Positions 33,454 through 42,610 of a stretch of DNA of 64,000 bases are shown one piece after another. Position numbers and translations under genes: made by a program. This DNA is from Pseudomonas sp. M47T1 (GTDB lineage: Bacteria; Pseudomonadota; Gammaproteobacteria; Pseudomonadales; Pseudomonadaceae). Under the pieces are notes generated by a model. The model saw only the letters and a program-made list of their open reading frames with translations, was not told the origin of the DNA and searched no databases. Numbering within the stretch: the first letter of the stretch is position 1; the number at the start of each line of letters is the position of its first letter. The stretch spans positions 1 through 64,000 of the forward strand of contig NZ_AJWX01000006.1 of the NCBI RefSeq assembly GCF_000263855.1, written 5' to 3'.

Positions 33454-34209
33454 ATGAAGCGTTTTGCACTCGCCTGCCTGACCAGTGTTTGCCTGTCGTT
33501 TGCCCTCGGTGCCCATGCCGAGGTGCCAGCCGACTACTCCATGGTCTTGCTCACCGAAAACTTCCCGCCTTACAACATGGCCGCTGACGGCAAGAACTTC
33601 GCGCGTGAAGACAATATCCAGGGCATCGCCGCCGATGTGGTGCGCGAGATGTTCAAGCGTGCGGGTATCAGCTACAGCATGACCCTGCGTTTCCCCTGGG
33701 ACCGTATCTACAAGCTGGCCATGCAGAACCCAGGTTACGGCGTGTTCGTCACGGCGCGCCTGCCCGAGCGCGAGCAGTCATTCAAGTGGGTTGGCCCTAT
33801 TGGCCCGGATGACTGGATTTTGCTGGCGCGTGCCGACAGCAAGCTCAAGTTCGACAACCTGGCCCAGGCCCGTCGCCTGAAGATCGGCGCCTATAAGGGC
33901 GACGCCATCGCCGAAACCCTGACCCGCGAAGGCATGCACCCGGTGATCGCCCTGCGCGACCAGGACAACGCCGCCAAGCTGAAGAATGGTGAAATCGATG
34001 TGTGGGCCACCGGCGACCCGGCCGGCCGCTACCTGGCGCGCCAGGAAGGCGTGAACGGGCTCAAGACGGTGCTGCGCTTCAACAGCGCCGAACTGTACCT
34101 GGCGTTGAACAAGGACACGCCGGATGAGGTGGTGGAGCGCCTGCAGCAGGCCCTGAACCAGATGCGCGCCGACGGCCATATCGACGACATCATGGCTCGT
34201 TACCTCTGA
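33454..34209 (+). CDS. Periplasmic solute-binding protein (family 3)
   Basis: Protein of 251 residues with a signal peptide (MKRFALACLTSVCLSFALGAHA). The mature part has YSMVLLTENFPPYNMAADG, typical of family-3 binding proteins, and a DQDNAAKLKNGEIDVWATGDPAG motif seen in lone Pseudomonas homologues. No permease or ATPase is next to it, so it either supplies a distant transporter or acts as a sensor. The start is set by the signal peptide; the ribosome site is weak. In P. aeruginosa a similar gene also follows hisF. Confidence 0.75.
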   Translation: MKRFALACLTSVCLSFALGAHAEVPADYSMVLLTENFPPYNMAADGKNFAREDNIQGIAADVVREMFKRAGISYSMTLRFPWDRIYKLAMQNPGYGVFVTARLPEREQSFKWVGPIGPDDWILLARADSKLKFDNLAQARRLKIGAYKGDAIAETLTREGMHPVIALRDQDNAAKLKNGEIDVWATGDPAGRYLARQEGVNGLKTVLRFNSAELYLALNKDTPDEVVERLQQALNQMRADGHIDDIMARYL

Positions 34210-34230
34210 AACGCCACCCATAGTTGCAAT

Positions 34231-34332
34231 TGTGGGAGCGGGTTCTACCCGCGCAAAGAGCGCCGCATATTTTCTGACCCACCGCGGTGACCTTTTCGCG
34301 GGCAGAGCCGGATGGCCGGCCCCTATCCCACA
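34231..34332. repeat. REP pair
   Basis: GTGGGAGCGGGTTCTACCCGCG and an altered inverted partner CGCGGGCAGAGCCGG with TGTGGGATAGGGG on the reverse strand; it separates two converging genes. Confidence 0.75.
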
Positions 34333-34339
34333 CTGTCAG

Positions 34340-35143
34340 TTACGGCTGAGCGGGGGCGGGCTTGTAGGTGCCATCCTTGCCATGCGCCGGCATGGCGCGG
34401 TTGGCGCGCTGGGCGATCATCTGGCGGATGGGTATCCAGTCGATGCCGTTGCCCTTGAGGTTGGGCAACTCGTGCTCCAGCAAGTCCAGGGTGACTGGGT
34501 AGGGGTGGCCGATGACCACCACCGAACCGAACTTCTTCGCATGGGCAATGGCTGTCTGCAGTTGCTTGGCCACCGCTTCGGGGGTGCGCACGTCATCCAG
34601 GAATACATCCCGCGAAACATGCGCCAGGCCGATGTCCTGGGCCTTGGCCGCCGCCACGGTGGCGGCGCTGGTACGGCTGTCGACGAAGAACAGGTTACGT
34701 GACTGCAACTCACCCATGAGCATGGCCATGGCCTCGGGCTGCGAGGTCATCTTGCTGCCTTCATGGTTGTTCATGCCCGCCGCGTAGGGCACGGCCTTGA
34801 GGGCCGCCTGCAAGCGGTTGCGCAACTCTTCCATGGGCAGGTCGGGGTGCCAGGCGAACGGGCCGGTGGCAGGGTCCATGGGCATGTGCACGATCACCGT
34901 CTTGCCGGCCTTGTGCGCCTCGCGGGCGAATTCGGCGGCGTGCGGGGTGTCGGGCATCACCGCCAGGGTAACCGGGCCGGGCAGTGCCAGGGCGCGACGG
35001 TCCCGAGGCAGGTTTTGCCCCAGGTCGTCGATGATCAGCGTGAAGTAGGCCTTGCGGGGCTTGGCGTCGCCGCTGTCCGACGTGGCATGGGCCACGCCGG
35101 TCAGGCAGCAGAGCAGGGCCAGCAGTACGGCGCGAAAAGGCAT
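34340..35143 (-). CDS. Divergent polysaccharide deacetylase family protein
   Basis: Protein of 267 residues from ATG 35143 with a signal peptide (FRAVLLALLCCLTGVAHA). The mature part begins YFTLIIDDLGQNLPRDRRAL and contains VTLAVMPDTPHAA, VIVHMPMDP and GMNNHEGSKMTSQ, the signature of the divergent (DUF610/YibQ-type) deacetylases. Its ATG overlaps the stop of the S41 peptidase gene, and in many proteobacteria the same order follows an EnvC-like gene, pointing to cell-wall maintenance. The exact substrate is unknown. Confidence 0.85.
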   Translation of the reverse strand: MPFRAVLLALLCCLTGVAHATSDSGDAKPRKAYFTLIIDDLGQNLPRDRRALALPGPVTLAVMPDTPHAAEFAREAHKAGKTVIVHMPMDPATGPFAWHPDLPMEELRNRLQAALKAVPYAAGMNNHEGSKMTSQPEAMAMLMGELQSRNLFFVDSRTSAATVAAAKAQDIGLAHVSRDVFLDDVRTPEAVAKQLQTAIAHAKKFGSVVVIGHPYPVTLDLLEHELPNLKGNGIDWIPIRQMIAQRANRAMPAHGKDGTYKPAPAQP

Positions 35144-36498
35144 CACTTGTTGCGGGTCACGCTCAGGCCCTTGAGCAGCGACAGGGCCTGGCTCAGTTGG
35201 AAGTCGCCATCCTGCGGGCGGGCCTTGGCCTTGCCCACGGGGCTCTGGCTGGACGATGGGCGATCCTTGCCACCGTTGCCGTTGCCCAGGTGACCCTGCA
35301 GGTCGGCTTCCTTGAAGTTCTCGCTGTCGGGCTGGTCGCTGGTGAGCTTGCCCTGGCGCACTTCCACGTCCGGGACAATGCCCTGGGCCTGGATGCTGCG
35401 GCCATTAGGCGTGTAGTACAGCGCCGTGGTGATCTTCAACGCGCGGTCGTTGTTGAGCGGCAGCACGGTCTGCACCGAGCCCTTGCCGAAGCTGTCGGTG
35501 CCCATCAGCACGCCACGCTTGTGGTCCTGCAGGGCGCCGGCCACGATTTCCGAGGCCGAGGCGCTGCCGCCATTGATCAGCACCACCAACGGCACGCCAT
35601 CGCTTTCATCGTGGCCGGTGGCCGAGAAGCGCAGCTCGGAGTTGGCGATGCGGCCCTTGGTGTACACGATCAGGCCGCTGCTGATGAAGTGGTCCACCAC
35701 TTCAACGGCTGCCTGCAACACGCCACCCGGGTTGTTGCGCAGGTCCAGCACCAGGCCGTTGAGCTTTTTGCCGTTGTCCTTGCGCAGCTTGGCCAGGGCC
35801 TTGGAGACTTCCTCGCCGGTCTTGACCTGGAACTGGGTGATGCGGATGTAGCCGTAGCCGTCTTCCAGCATCTGCGCCTTGACGCTCTTGACCTGGATGA
35901 CCGCGCGGGCCAGGGTCACGTCAAACGGGTTGCCACCGTTGCGCACCAGGGTCAGGGTGATCTTCTCGCCGATCTTGCCGCGCATCTTGTCCACGGCTTC
36001 GTTCATGCTCTGACCGCGGGTAGGCTGGCCGTTGATCTTGACGATCAGGTCGCCTGCCTCGATGCCTGCCTTGGTGGCCGGGGTGTCGTCGATGGGCGAG
36101 ACCACCTTGATGAAGCCGTCTTCCACGCCCACTTCGATGCCCAGGCCGCCGAATTCGCCGCTGGTGCTTTCCTGCAGTTCCTGGAAGTCTTCCGGGCCCA
36201 GGTAGGCCGAGTGCGGGTCAAGGTTGCTGAGCATGCCCTTGATGGCGTTCTCCAGCAGGGTCTTGTCGTCCACCGGCTCCACGTAGGCGGCCTTGATGCG
36301 GTCCATGACCTCGGCGAAGGTGCGCAGCTCGTCCAGCGGCAGCGGTGCCTTGCTCGGGTCGGCGGCGGCAGCGGCCGGTGCCGGTGCGGTCGTGGTGGTG
36401 GCGGCCAGGTGTGCAGGCTCGGCAGCACGGGCGAGCGGGGCGCCGATCACCACGGCGATCGTCAGGGCCAGCGAGGTAAGGCGGGGCAAGTGCAGCAT
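35143..36498 (-). CDS. ctpA: S41-family C-terminal processing protease (CtpA type)
   Basis: Protein of 451 residues from ATG 36498 (AGGAG 7 bases upstream) with a signal peptide. A PDZ domain (FGGLGIEVGVEDGFIKVVSPI) precedes the protease core, with the catalytic Ser in NGGSASASEIVAG and Lys in TDSFGKGSVQT, a Ser-Lys dyad. The C-terminal tail (about 400-451) is low in complexity. CtpA-type proteases cut periplasmic targets, including cell-wall hydrolases in Pseudomonas. It is followed directly by the deacetylase gene. Confidence 0.92.
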   Translation of the reverse strand: MLHLPRLTSLALTIAVVIGAPLARAAEPAHLAATTTTAPAPAAAAADPSKAPLPLDELRTFAEVMDRIKAAYVEPVDDKTLLENAIKGMLSNLDPHSAYLGPEDFQELQESTSGEFGGLGIEVGVEDGFIKVVSPIDDTPATKAGIEAGDLIVKINGQPTRGQSMNEAVDKMRGKIGEKITLTLVRNGGNPFDVTLARAVIQVKSVKAQMLEDGYGYIRITQFQVKTGEEVSKALAKLRKDNGKKLNGLVLDLRNNPGGVLQAAVEVVDHFISSGLIVYTKGRIANSELRFSATGHDESDGVPLVVLINGGSASASEIVAGALQDHKRGVLMGTDSFGKGSVQTVLPLNNDRALKITTALYYTPNGRSIQAQGIVPDVEVRQGKLTSDQPDSENFKEADLQGHLGNGNGGKDRPSSSQSPVGKAKARPQDGDFQLSQALSLLKGLSVTRNK

Positions 36499-36593
36499 GA
36501 CGAACGAACTCCTGATTCTGGTTTTGCGCCTTTCGGGGCATCGGCGTGCCGTCATTCATGACGGCCATAACGCCCTTTTAGTTGGTGCCGACT

Positions 36594-37874
36594 TCAGCCG
36601 CGGCACCATTGCGAAGGATCGCTGGGGCGACCTTGCTGGCGAACGGCAAAATACAATGCCGAAGTGTCCTGCCCACCACTGTTGCCGACGGTAGAGATCG
36701 CTTCGCCGGCCTTTACCACATCCCCGGCACCCTTGAGCAGGCTCTGGTTATGCCCGTACAATGTCAAGTAGCCGTCCCCATGGTCGAGAATGACCAGAAG
36801 TCCGGCGCCACGCAACCAATCGGCAAACACCACGCGGCCGCCGTGCACGGCGTGCACCTGGGTGCCGGCCGGTGCGCTGATCATGACACCATCCCACTTG
36901 GTTCGCGCATCGTCGCCGCGAGTTTCACCAAAACGTGCCAACAATCGACCATCAACAGGCCATGGAAGTTTTCCGCGACCTGCTGCAAATGGGCCGCCAA
37001 AGTTGGCACCGCCACTGGAGACTAGTGCACCTGGCGTTGCTTTGGGGCGTTTTGGCGCATCGTCAGCCTTGGCCTGGGCGTTTTCACGCTGGCGCTGCTT
37101 CTCGGCTTCCTGTGCGGCCAGCAGGGCTTTCTGACGTGCTTCCTCGGCTTCGCGGGCCTGGCGTGCCAGGGTTTCCTCGATGGTCTTGAGCACCTTGGCC
37201 AGGTCTTCCTGGTCCTGCTGGCGCGAGGCAAGCTTCTGGTCTTGTTGCTTGTAGCTGTCGTTGAGCTTGGCCAGGGCGGCCTGGCGCTCCTTGCGTACCT
37301 TGTCCAGGTCCTGGCGCTGGCTGTCCAGGCTGGCCTGCTGGGCAAGCAGTTGCGCCTGCTGGCCGGACATGTCTTTCTCGACGTCGGCCAGCTGGCGCAA
37401 GGTGTCATTGAACTGCTTGAGCTGCGCCATGCGGGCGTTGCTCATGTAGTCGTAATAGGTCAGCGTGCGCGCGAATTTCTCCGGATTCTGCTGATTGAGC
37501 AGCAGCTTGAGGTACTCCTGGCGGCCGCCTTGGTAGGCGGCACGGGCCTGGATGGCGATCAGGCGCTGTTGCTCGGTCTTATTTTGCTGGAGTTGATCTT
37601 TTTGCAGGGCTAGGCGATCCAGCTCGCCTTGGGTCTTTTTTAGTTCGGTTTGCAGGGCCTCCACCTGCTTCTCCAGCTTGCCCATCTGGGTTTCAGTTCC
37701 GCGCAGGTCTTTCTGCACGCCGTTTTTTTGATCCTGCACCTGGCTGAGCTGTTTCTTCAGTTCGGCGATGTCCTGCTTGGTGGCATCCAACTGCTGTTGG
37801 GTTTGCGCACGGTCGTCGGCATAGGCCGTACTCAGCAGGCAGGTAAGGGCTAGGGCTATCAGTGCACGAAGCAT
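36594..37874 (-). CDS. EnvC-like murein hydrolase activator (M23/LytM domain)
   Basis: Protein of 426 residues from ATG 37874 with a signal peptide (ALIALALTCLLSTAYA). Residues about 22-260 form a long coiled coil (LDATKQDIAELKKQLSQVQD), followed by a C-terminal LytM domain (APAGTQVHAVHGGRVVFADW, LVILDHGDGYLTLYGHNQ). The zinc-binding HxxxD and HxH are missing (WDGV and YGHNQ instead), as in EnvC, so it should activate amidases and not cut peptidoglycan itself. It lies about 95 bases upstream of ctpA on the same strand. Confidence 0.88.
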   Translation of the reverse strand: MLRALIALALTCLLSTAYADDRAQTQQQLDATKQDIAELKKQLSQVQDQKNGVQKDLRGTETQMGKLEKQVEALQTELKKTQGELDRLALQKDQLQQNKTEQQRLIAIQARAAYQGGRQEYLKLLLNQQNPEKFARTLTYYDYMSNARMAQLKQFNDTLRQLADVEKDMSGQQAQLLAQQASLDSQRQDLDKVRKERQAALAKLNDSYKQQDQKLASRQQDQEDLAKVLKTIEETLARQAREAEEARQKALLAAQEAEKQRQRENAQAKADDAPKRPKATPGALVSSGGANFGGPFAAGRGKLPWPVDGRLLARFGETRGDDARTKWDGVMISAPAGTQVHAVHGGRVVFADWLRGAGLLVILDHGDGYLTLYGHNQSLLKGAGDVVKAGEAISTVGNSGGQDTSALYFAVRQQGRPSDPSQWCRG

Positions 37875-38011
37875 GGGGGTGGGCGATACCAATGTGGAGA
37901 CGGGCCTAGTATGCCCGCCGCGAGCTGCAAAAAAAACGCCTCGGCGGCAACCGCCGGACGTTTCATCCAAGGCGGGGGTCAAGGTGCTGTTCCCAGGCCC
38001 CCGCCATGAGC

Positions 38012-39547
38012 TTAGCCTTCGATCAGAATCGAGTGGCCGGTCATTTCCTGCGGTTTCTGCATGTTCATGAGGTACAGCATGGTCGGCGCCACGTCAGCCA
38101 GCACGCCGCCCTCGCGAACCGTGAGCTTGCGCTTGCCCACGTAGATGAATGGCACCGGCTCCGTGGTGTGCGCGGTGTGCGCCTGGCCGGTGGATTCGTC
38201 TTCCATCTGCTCGCAGTTGCCATGGTCGGCGGTGATCAGCGCTTCGCCGCCCACCTTGTCCAGGGCTTCGACGATACGGCCGACGCAGGTGTCCAGGCAC
38301 TCAACGGCCTTGACCGCCGCCTCCATCACGCCGCTGTGGCCCACCATGTCGCCGTTGGCGTAGTTGACCACGATCACGTCGAAGCGCTGGTTTTCGATGG
38401 CCTCGACGATCTTGTCGGTTACCAGGGGCGCATTCATTTCCGGCTGCAGGTCGTAGGTGGCGACCTTCGGCGATGGAATCAGGATGCGTTCTTCGCCTTT
38501 GAACGGCTCTTCGCGGCCGCCCGAGAAGAAGAAGGTCACGTGGGCGTATTTTTCGGTTTCGGCGATGCGCAGCTGGGTCTTGCCGTTGTCGGCCAGGTAT
38601 TCGCCCAGCACGTTGTGCAGGCTGCCGGCGGCGAAGGCAGCCGGGGCCGGGATTTTCGCCGAGTACTGGGTCAGGCCCACGAAGCCGGCCAGTTTCGGCT
38701 GGCGCTTGCGGGCGAAGTCGGCAAAGTTGTCTTCGACGAACACGCGGGTCAGCTCGCGGGCACGGTCGGCGCGGAAGTTCATGAACACCACGGCGTCGCC
38801 GTCTTCCACCCGCACCTTGTCGCCAATGCTGGTGGCCTTGACGAACTCGTCGCTCTCGCCACGCTCGTAGGCGGCGTTCAGGCCTTCCACGGCGCTGGCG
38901 GCGTTGAATTCGCTGGTGCCGTCGGCAATCAGCTCGTAGGCCGCTGTGACGCGGTCCCAGCGGTTGTCACGGTCCATGGCGAAGTAGCGGCCGATGATGC
39001 TGGCGGTGCGGCCCTTGCCCAGGCGGGCGAAGGTCTTGTCCATCAGCTCAAGCGGCGCTTCGGCGCTTTTTGGCGGGGTGTCGCGGCCGTCGAGGAAGGC
39101 GTGCAGGTAGAGCTTCTCGGCGCCGCGTTTGGCGGCCAGCTCGGCCATGGCCACGATGTGGTCCTGGTGGCTGTGCACGCCGCCGTCCGACAGCAGGCCC
39201 ATGATGTGCACGGCCTTGCCGGCGCCGACGGCCTTGTCTACGGCGGCGCAGATAGTGGGGTTTTCGAAGAACTCGCCGTCACGGATAGCCTTGGTCACGC
39301 GGGTGAAGTCCTGATACACCACGCGGCCGGCGCCCAGGTTCATGTGGCCGACCTCGGAATTGCCCATCTGACCGTCGGGCAGGCCCACGTCCATGCCGGA
39401 ACCGGAGATCAGGCCGTTGGGCATGGTCTTGGTCAGCCGGTCCAGCGTCGGTTTGTTCGCCGAATAGACAGCATTGTATTCGTGGCTTTCGCTGTGACCG
39501 AAACCATCCAGGATGATCAGGACCAAAGGTTTAGGCGTGGTTGTCAT
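38012..39547 (-). CDS. gpmI: 2,3-bisphosphoglycerate-independent phosphoglycerate mutase
   Basis: Protein of 511 residues, full length for GpmI. The N-terminal metal site is [13 protein letters not shown] and the phosphoserine region is [22 protein letters not shown]; the C-terminal metal ligands are in [16 protein letters not shown] and [11 protein letters not shown]. It interconverts 3- and 2-phosphoglycerate in glycolysis and gluconeogenesis with manganese. It is transcribed away from the rhodanese gene. Confidence 0.97.
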   Translation of the reverse strand: MTTTPKPLVLIILDGFGHSESHEYNAVYSANKPTLDRLTKTMPNGLISGSGMDVGLPDGQMGNSEVGHMNLGAGRVVYQDFTRVTKAIRDGEFFENPTICAAVDKAVGAGKAVHIMGLLSDGGVHSHQDHIVAMAELAAKRGAEKLYLHAFLDGRDTPPKSAEAPLELMDKTFARLGKGRTASIIGRYFAMDRDNRWDRVTAAYELIADGTSEFNAASAVEGLNAAYERGESDEFVKATSIGDKVRVEDGDAVVFMNFRADRARELTRVFVEDNFADFARKRQPKLAGFVGLTQYSAKIPAPAAFAAGSLHNVLGEYLADNGKTQLRIAETEKYAHVTFFFSGGREEPFKGEERILIPSPKVATYDLQPEMNAPLVTDKIVEAIENQRFDVIVVNYANGDMVGHSGVMEAAVKAVECLDTCVGRIVEALDKVGGEALITADHGNCEQMEDESTGQAHTAHTTEPVPFIYVGKRKLTVREGGVLADVAPTMLYLMNMQKPQEMTGHSILIEG

Positions 39548-39757
39548 AGATCCACTCGCGGCTATGTCAGATGGAAAAGGAGAAGCGTATTTTAGGGCAT
39601 AGAAGCCGACGCTTGCGAATAACCTTCATCAATCGCAGTTATGAAGCACAGACAAGGCCTGGTGGGGCGGGTTCCGTGAAGGTTGCGCCCGGCGGGCTTT
39701 GGCCCACTTTGACTGCTGTGTATACTGGCCGACATTTTAACGCCCTGGAACCTGCTG

Positions 39758-40171
39758 ATGGCCGCTCACCTGATTGAATTTGCCACTAATCACTATCTGC
39801 TCGTTGGCGCCTTCGCCATCTTGGCGATCATGTTGCTCGTTCTGGAAATGAGCCGTGGCGGCAAAAGCCTCAGCCCACGCGAGCTGACCGCGCTGGTCAA
39901 CGCCGAGCAGGCCGTGATCATCGACATCCGTGCCAAGAAAGACTACGCCACCGGCCACATCGTCGGCGCCCTGAACATTCCCCAGGACAAGGTGGCCAGC
40001 CGCATGGCCGAGCTTGAGAAGCACAAGGGCAAGACCCTGATCATCGTCGACAGCATCGGCCAGCATGCCGGTACCACCGCGCGCGATCTGCTCAAGGCCG
40101 GCTACAACGCGGCAAAACTGTCAGGTGGTGTTTCCAGCTGGCGTGCTGACAATCTTCCACTGGTAAAGTGA
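39758..40171 (+). CDS. Membrane-anchored rhodanese-like protein
   Basis: Protein of 137 residues with one N-terminal membrane segment (YLLVGAFAILAIMLLVL) and a rhodanese fold (VIIDIRAKKDYATGHIVGALNIP, KLSGGVSSWRADNLPLVK). The active-site loop reads VDSIGQHAGT with no cysteine, so classical sulphur transfer is not expected. Homologues precede grxC-secB in other gammaproteobacteria (YibN). It is followed one base later by grxC. Confidence 0.88.
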   Translation: MAAHLIEFATNHYLLVGAFAILAIMLLVLEMSRGGKSLSPRELTALVNAEQAVIIDIRAKKDYATGHIVGALNIPQDKVASRMAELEKHKGKTLIIVDSIGQHAGTTARDLLKAGYNAAKLSGGVSSWRADNLPLVK

Positions 40172-40172
40172 A

Positions 40173-40427
40173 ATGACCCACGTCGTCGTCTACTCCAGCG
40201 ATTGGTGCCCCTACTGCACACGGGCCAAGGCCCTGCTGGAAAGCAAGGGTGTCGCCTTCGAAGAAATCCGCGTCGACGGCCAGCCGCAAGTGCGTGCGGC
40301 CATGGCCCAGAAGGCCGGTCGCACGTCGGTACCGCAAGTCTGGATCGGCGAACGCCACGTAGGCGGCTGTGACGACCTGTATGCCCTGGAGCGCGCCGGC
40401 AAGCTCGACGCGCTGCTCAAGGCCTGA
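40173..40427 (+). CDS. grxC: Glutaredoxin 3
   Basis: Protein of 84 residues with the active site WCPYC near the N-terminus (SSDWCPYCTRAKALL), cis-Pro in TSVPQVWIG and the GGCDDLYALE glutathione-binding motif. It reduces disulphides using glutathione. It lies between the rhodanese and secB genes with very short gaps, so the three are probably co-transcribed. Confidence 0.95.
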   Translation: MTHVVVYSSDWCPYCTRAKALLESKGVAFEEIRVDGQPQVRAAMAQKAGRTSVPQVWIGERHVGGCDDLYALERAGKLDALLKA

Positions 40428-40468
40428 ATTCAAACCACGTTACGACCTTAATGTAAGAAGGATCTGCG

Positions 40469-40963
40469 ATGACTGATCAACCGAACAACGGCGCGGCAAA
40501 CGAAGAAGCTGACGCCCCGCAATTCTCCCTGCAGCGCATCTACGTGCGTGACCTGTCGTTCGAAGCGCCGAAAAGCCCGGCCATCTTTCGTCAGCAGTGG
40601 GAGCCAAGCGTTGCCCTGGACCTGAACACTCGCCAGAAAGCGCTGGAAGAAGGTTTTCACGAAGTCGTGCTGACCCTGTCGGTCACCGTCAAGAACGGTG
40701 AAGAGGTAGCCTTCATCGCTGAAGTACAGCAGGCCGGTATCTTCCTGATCAAGAACCTGGATGATGCTTCCCTGAGCCACACCCTGGGTGCCTTCTGCCC
40801 TAACATCCTGTTCCCGTATGCGCGCGAAACCCTGGACAGCCTGGTAGTGCGTGGCTCGTTCCCGGCGCTGATGCTGGCCCCGGTCAACTTCGACGCCCTG
40901 TACGCGCAAGAGCTGCAACGCATGCAGGAAGCCGGCGAAGCGCCGAAGCCTTCGCTGCAGTAA
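40469..40963 (+). CDS. secB: Protein-export chaperone SecB
   Basis: Protein of 164 residues. [19 protein letters not shown] and [20 protein letters not shown] are SecB hallmarks. The tetramer keeps precursors unfolded and hands them to SecA. AGAAGGATCTGCG provides the ribosome site. A strong terminator follows at 40979-41006. Confidence 0.97.
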   Translation: MTDQPNNGAANEEADAPQFSLQRIYVRDLSFEAPKSPAIFRQQWEPSVALDLNTRQKALEEGFHEVVLTLSVTVKNGEEVAFIAEVQQAGIFLIKNLDDASLSHTLGAFCPNILFPYARETLDSLVVRGSFPALMLAPVNFDALYAQELQRMQEAGEAPKPSLQ

Positions 40964-40978
40964 GGCTTGCCGCACCGC

Positions 40979-41006
40979 AAAAAGCGCCCTTCGGGGCGCT
41001 TTTTTG
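40979..41006 (+). terminator. Intrinsic terminator after secB
   Basis: AAAAAGCGCCC pairs with GGGCGCTTTTTT around TTCG. Confidence 0.9.
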
Positions 41007-41029
41007 TGGAACCTAACATCTTTGGTTTC

Positions 41030-41117
41030 GTGGGGGCGGGCTCTGCCCGCGAAAAGGGCGCCGCGATTTAACTGACAGTGCGCGTCGAGCCTTTCGCGGG
41101 CAAAGCCCGCTCCCACG
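41030..41117. repeat. REP pair
   Basis: GTGGGGGCGGGCTCTGCCCGCG and the inverted CGCGGGCAAAGCCCGCTCCC; it lies between secB and trmL. Confidence 0.85.
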
Positions 41118-41125
41118 ACCCGTGA

Positions 41126-41581
41126 TCAGGCGAAACCCAGCTGGCGCCAGGCTTCGTACACGGCAATGGCCACGGTGTTGGACAGGTTCAGGCTGCGGCA
41201 GCCCTCGCGCATCGGCAGGCGCAGGCGCTGGTCGCTGCCCAGCGGGTCCAGCACTTCGGGCGGCAGGCCGCGGCTCTCGGGGCCGAACAGGAAGGCATCG
41301 CCATCGGCGAAGCTCACCTCGTGAAACGGCTTGGAGCCCTTGGTGGTGAACGCAAACAGTCGCGGGTTGCCCAGCGACTCAAGGCAGCTGGCAAGGTCGG
41401 CGTGGCGCTTGAGCGTGGCGTACTCGTGGTAGTCCAGCCCGGCACGGCGCAGGCGCTTGTCATCGAGTTCGAAGCCGATCGGTTCGATCAAGTGCAGGTG
41501 GCAGCCGCTGTTGGCGCATAGCCGTATAATGTTGCCCGTATTGGGCGGTATCTCTGGTTGAAAAAGGATGACGTGAAACAT
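41126..41581 (-). CDS. trmL: tRNA (cytidine/uridine-34 2'-O)-methyltransferase TrmL
   Basis: SPOUT-class methyltransferase of 151 residues. MFHVILFQPEIPPNTGNIIR is the family start; LFGPESRGLPPEVL and LPMREGCRSLNLSNTVAIAV form the knotted SAM site. It methylates the wobble base of tRNA-Leu. GGAG lies 7 bases before the ATG. Its start codon overlaps, head to head, the start codon of the divergent gene at 41580. Confidence 0.93.
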   Translation of the reverse strand: MFHVILFQPEIPPNTGNIIRLCANSGCHLHLIEPIGFELDDKRLRRAGLDYHEYATLKRHADLASCLESLGNPRLFAFTTKGSKPFHEVSFADGDAFLFGPESRGLPPEVLDPLGSDQRLRLPMREGCRSLNLSNTVAIAVYEAWRQLGFA

Positions 41582-42020
41582 GCACGGCTCCGAACTGAAA
41601 GACGGGCAGCATTCTACCCCTGAACCGGACCCGCGTCCGAGCCTGTTCCCGCGGGTGATGGTGTCGTTGGCGATAATCGGCCTGATGGTGGGCTTGATGA
41701 TCGGCAAGCTGACCAATCCCGAAACCCTGGAACTGGTGAAGATCGAGGAACAGCCCGCAGCGCTGGTGTTCTGGTTCAGCGGCCAGCCCAAGGTTGAGAC
41801 CACTACGGTGGACGGCGCCCTGGTGGTGCAATTCCAGGCGCACGGCCTGACCCGCAATGGCCAGGTGGACGTCAACGGCAAGAAAGCCAACTGGCGTACG
41901 CAGCCGGGTGAGAATGGGTTGTTGTTGAATGTGGTGGCGGCGCGCCCTTTGCAGGGTGACATCAGCGGGGAAGAGGAGGGAGGTCGCTGGAGGCTGAAGC
42001 TCAGCCTCCGGGAGGAATAA
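41580..42020 (+). CDS. Small single-pass membrane protein, unknown function
   Basis: Protein of 146 residues. One membrane segment (VMVSLAIIGLMVGLMIG) is followed by a beta-rich domain (about 55-146). AAGGA upstream and the reading frame support ATG 41580; ATG 41658 would drop the N-terminal tail but keep the membrane segment. Because the trmL start overlaps this one, each gene's promoter must lie inside the other. No domain is recognised. Confidence 0.65.
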   Translation: MHGSELKDGQHSTPEPDPRPSLFPRVMVSLAIIGLMVGLMIGKLTNPETLELVKIEEQPAALVFWFSGQPKVETTTVDGALVVQFQAHGLTRNGQVDVNGKKANWRTQPGENGLLLNVVAARPLQGDISGEEEGGRWRLKLSLREE

Positions 42021-42024
42021 AAGA

Positions 42025-42250
42025 GGGAATCCCCGGCCTGCCTGTACCAAGGTCCCCAAAAGCGGGAGGGGGGCGCAGCGCTCGTCGCGTGTTGCGCGCC
42101 CCGTTGTAAAGAAGGGGAATCCCCGGCCTGCCTGTACCAAGGTCCCCAAAACGGGTGTGGAACCGCAACCCTCGTCGAGTGCTGCGCGTCCCGGTGTAAA
42201 ATAGGGATTCCCCGGCCTGCCTGTACCAAGGACCCCAAAACTGGGAGTGT
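42025..42250. repeat. Tandem repeat, ~90-bp unit, about 2.4 copies
   Basis: The core CCCCGGCCTGCCTGTACCAA starts at 42031, 42121 and 42210, giving periods of 90 and 89 bases; the following GGTCCCCAAAA-type sequence is also shared. The sequences between cores are related (CTCGTCGCGTG, CTCGTCGAGTG). It begins at the stop of the membrane-protein gene. Confidence 0.85.
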
Positions 42251-42556
42251 TTCCTGTCTCGCACTAACTACATTGCAGCCCGCGTGCCAGCTTTTGAAAA
42301 AATGCGCTCAACATGTTGCGAATTTGTGATGCGGCGGCTGCAAGCCTTGTATTTGGCGGGTTTGGCGATGAACGGAAAATTTCAGGGTATGTCCAAAGGT
42401 GGCATTCTGGCGGGATCCAAGGCCAAAAACGCCTTGTGGCGGTGCACAAAAAACAGCCAGTGCACAAAAGCGGCGAATTTTTGCGCCGCCCCTGTCGGCG
42501 ACGTTCGGGTTGTGGGAGTGGGCAAAGCCCGCTTCTACAACAGCCATGCTCATTAC
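42251..42556. other. Gap between tandem repeats and ntrC terminator
   Basis: No convincing gene. It contains a single REP-like hairpin at 42510-42540 (TGTGGGAGTGGGCAAAGCCC). Confidence 0.4.
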
Positions 42557-42593
42557 AAAAAAAGCCCACCAGGGTCGCTGGCGGGCTTTTTTA
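42557..42593 (-). terminator. Intrinsic terminator after ntrC
   Basis: An A-run with AAGCCC pairs with GGGCTT and a T-run; inner CCAG/CTGG extends the stem. It is bidirectional and stands 18 bases past the ntrC stop. Confidence 0.8.
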
Positions 42594-42610
42594 TTGAACG
42601 GCAGGACGAA

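Noticed and set aside
42025..42250. CRISPR array
   Set aside because: Units are about 90 bases with related spacers and a long core; no cas genes are present. It is a tandem repeat.
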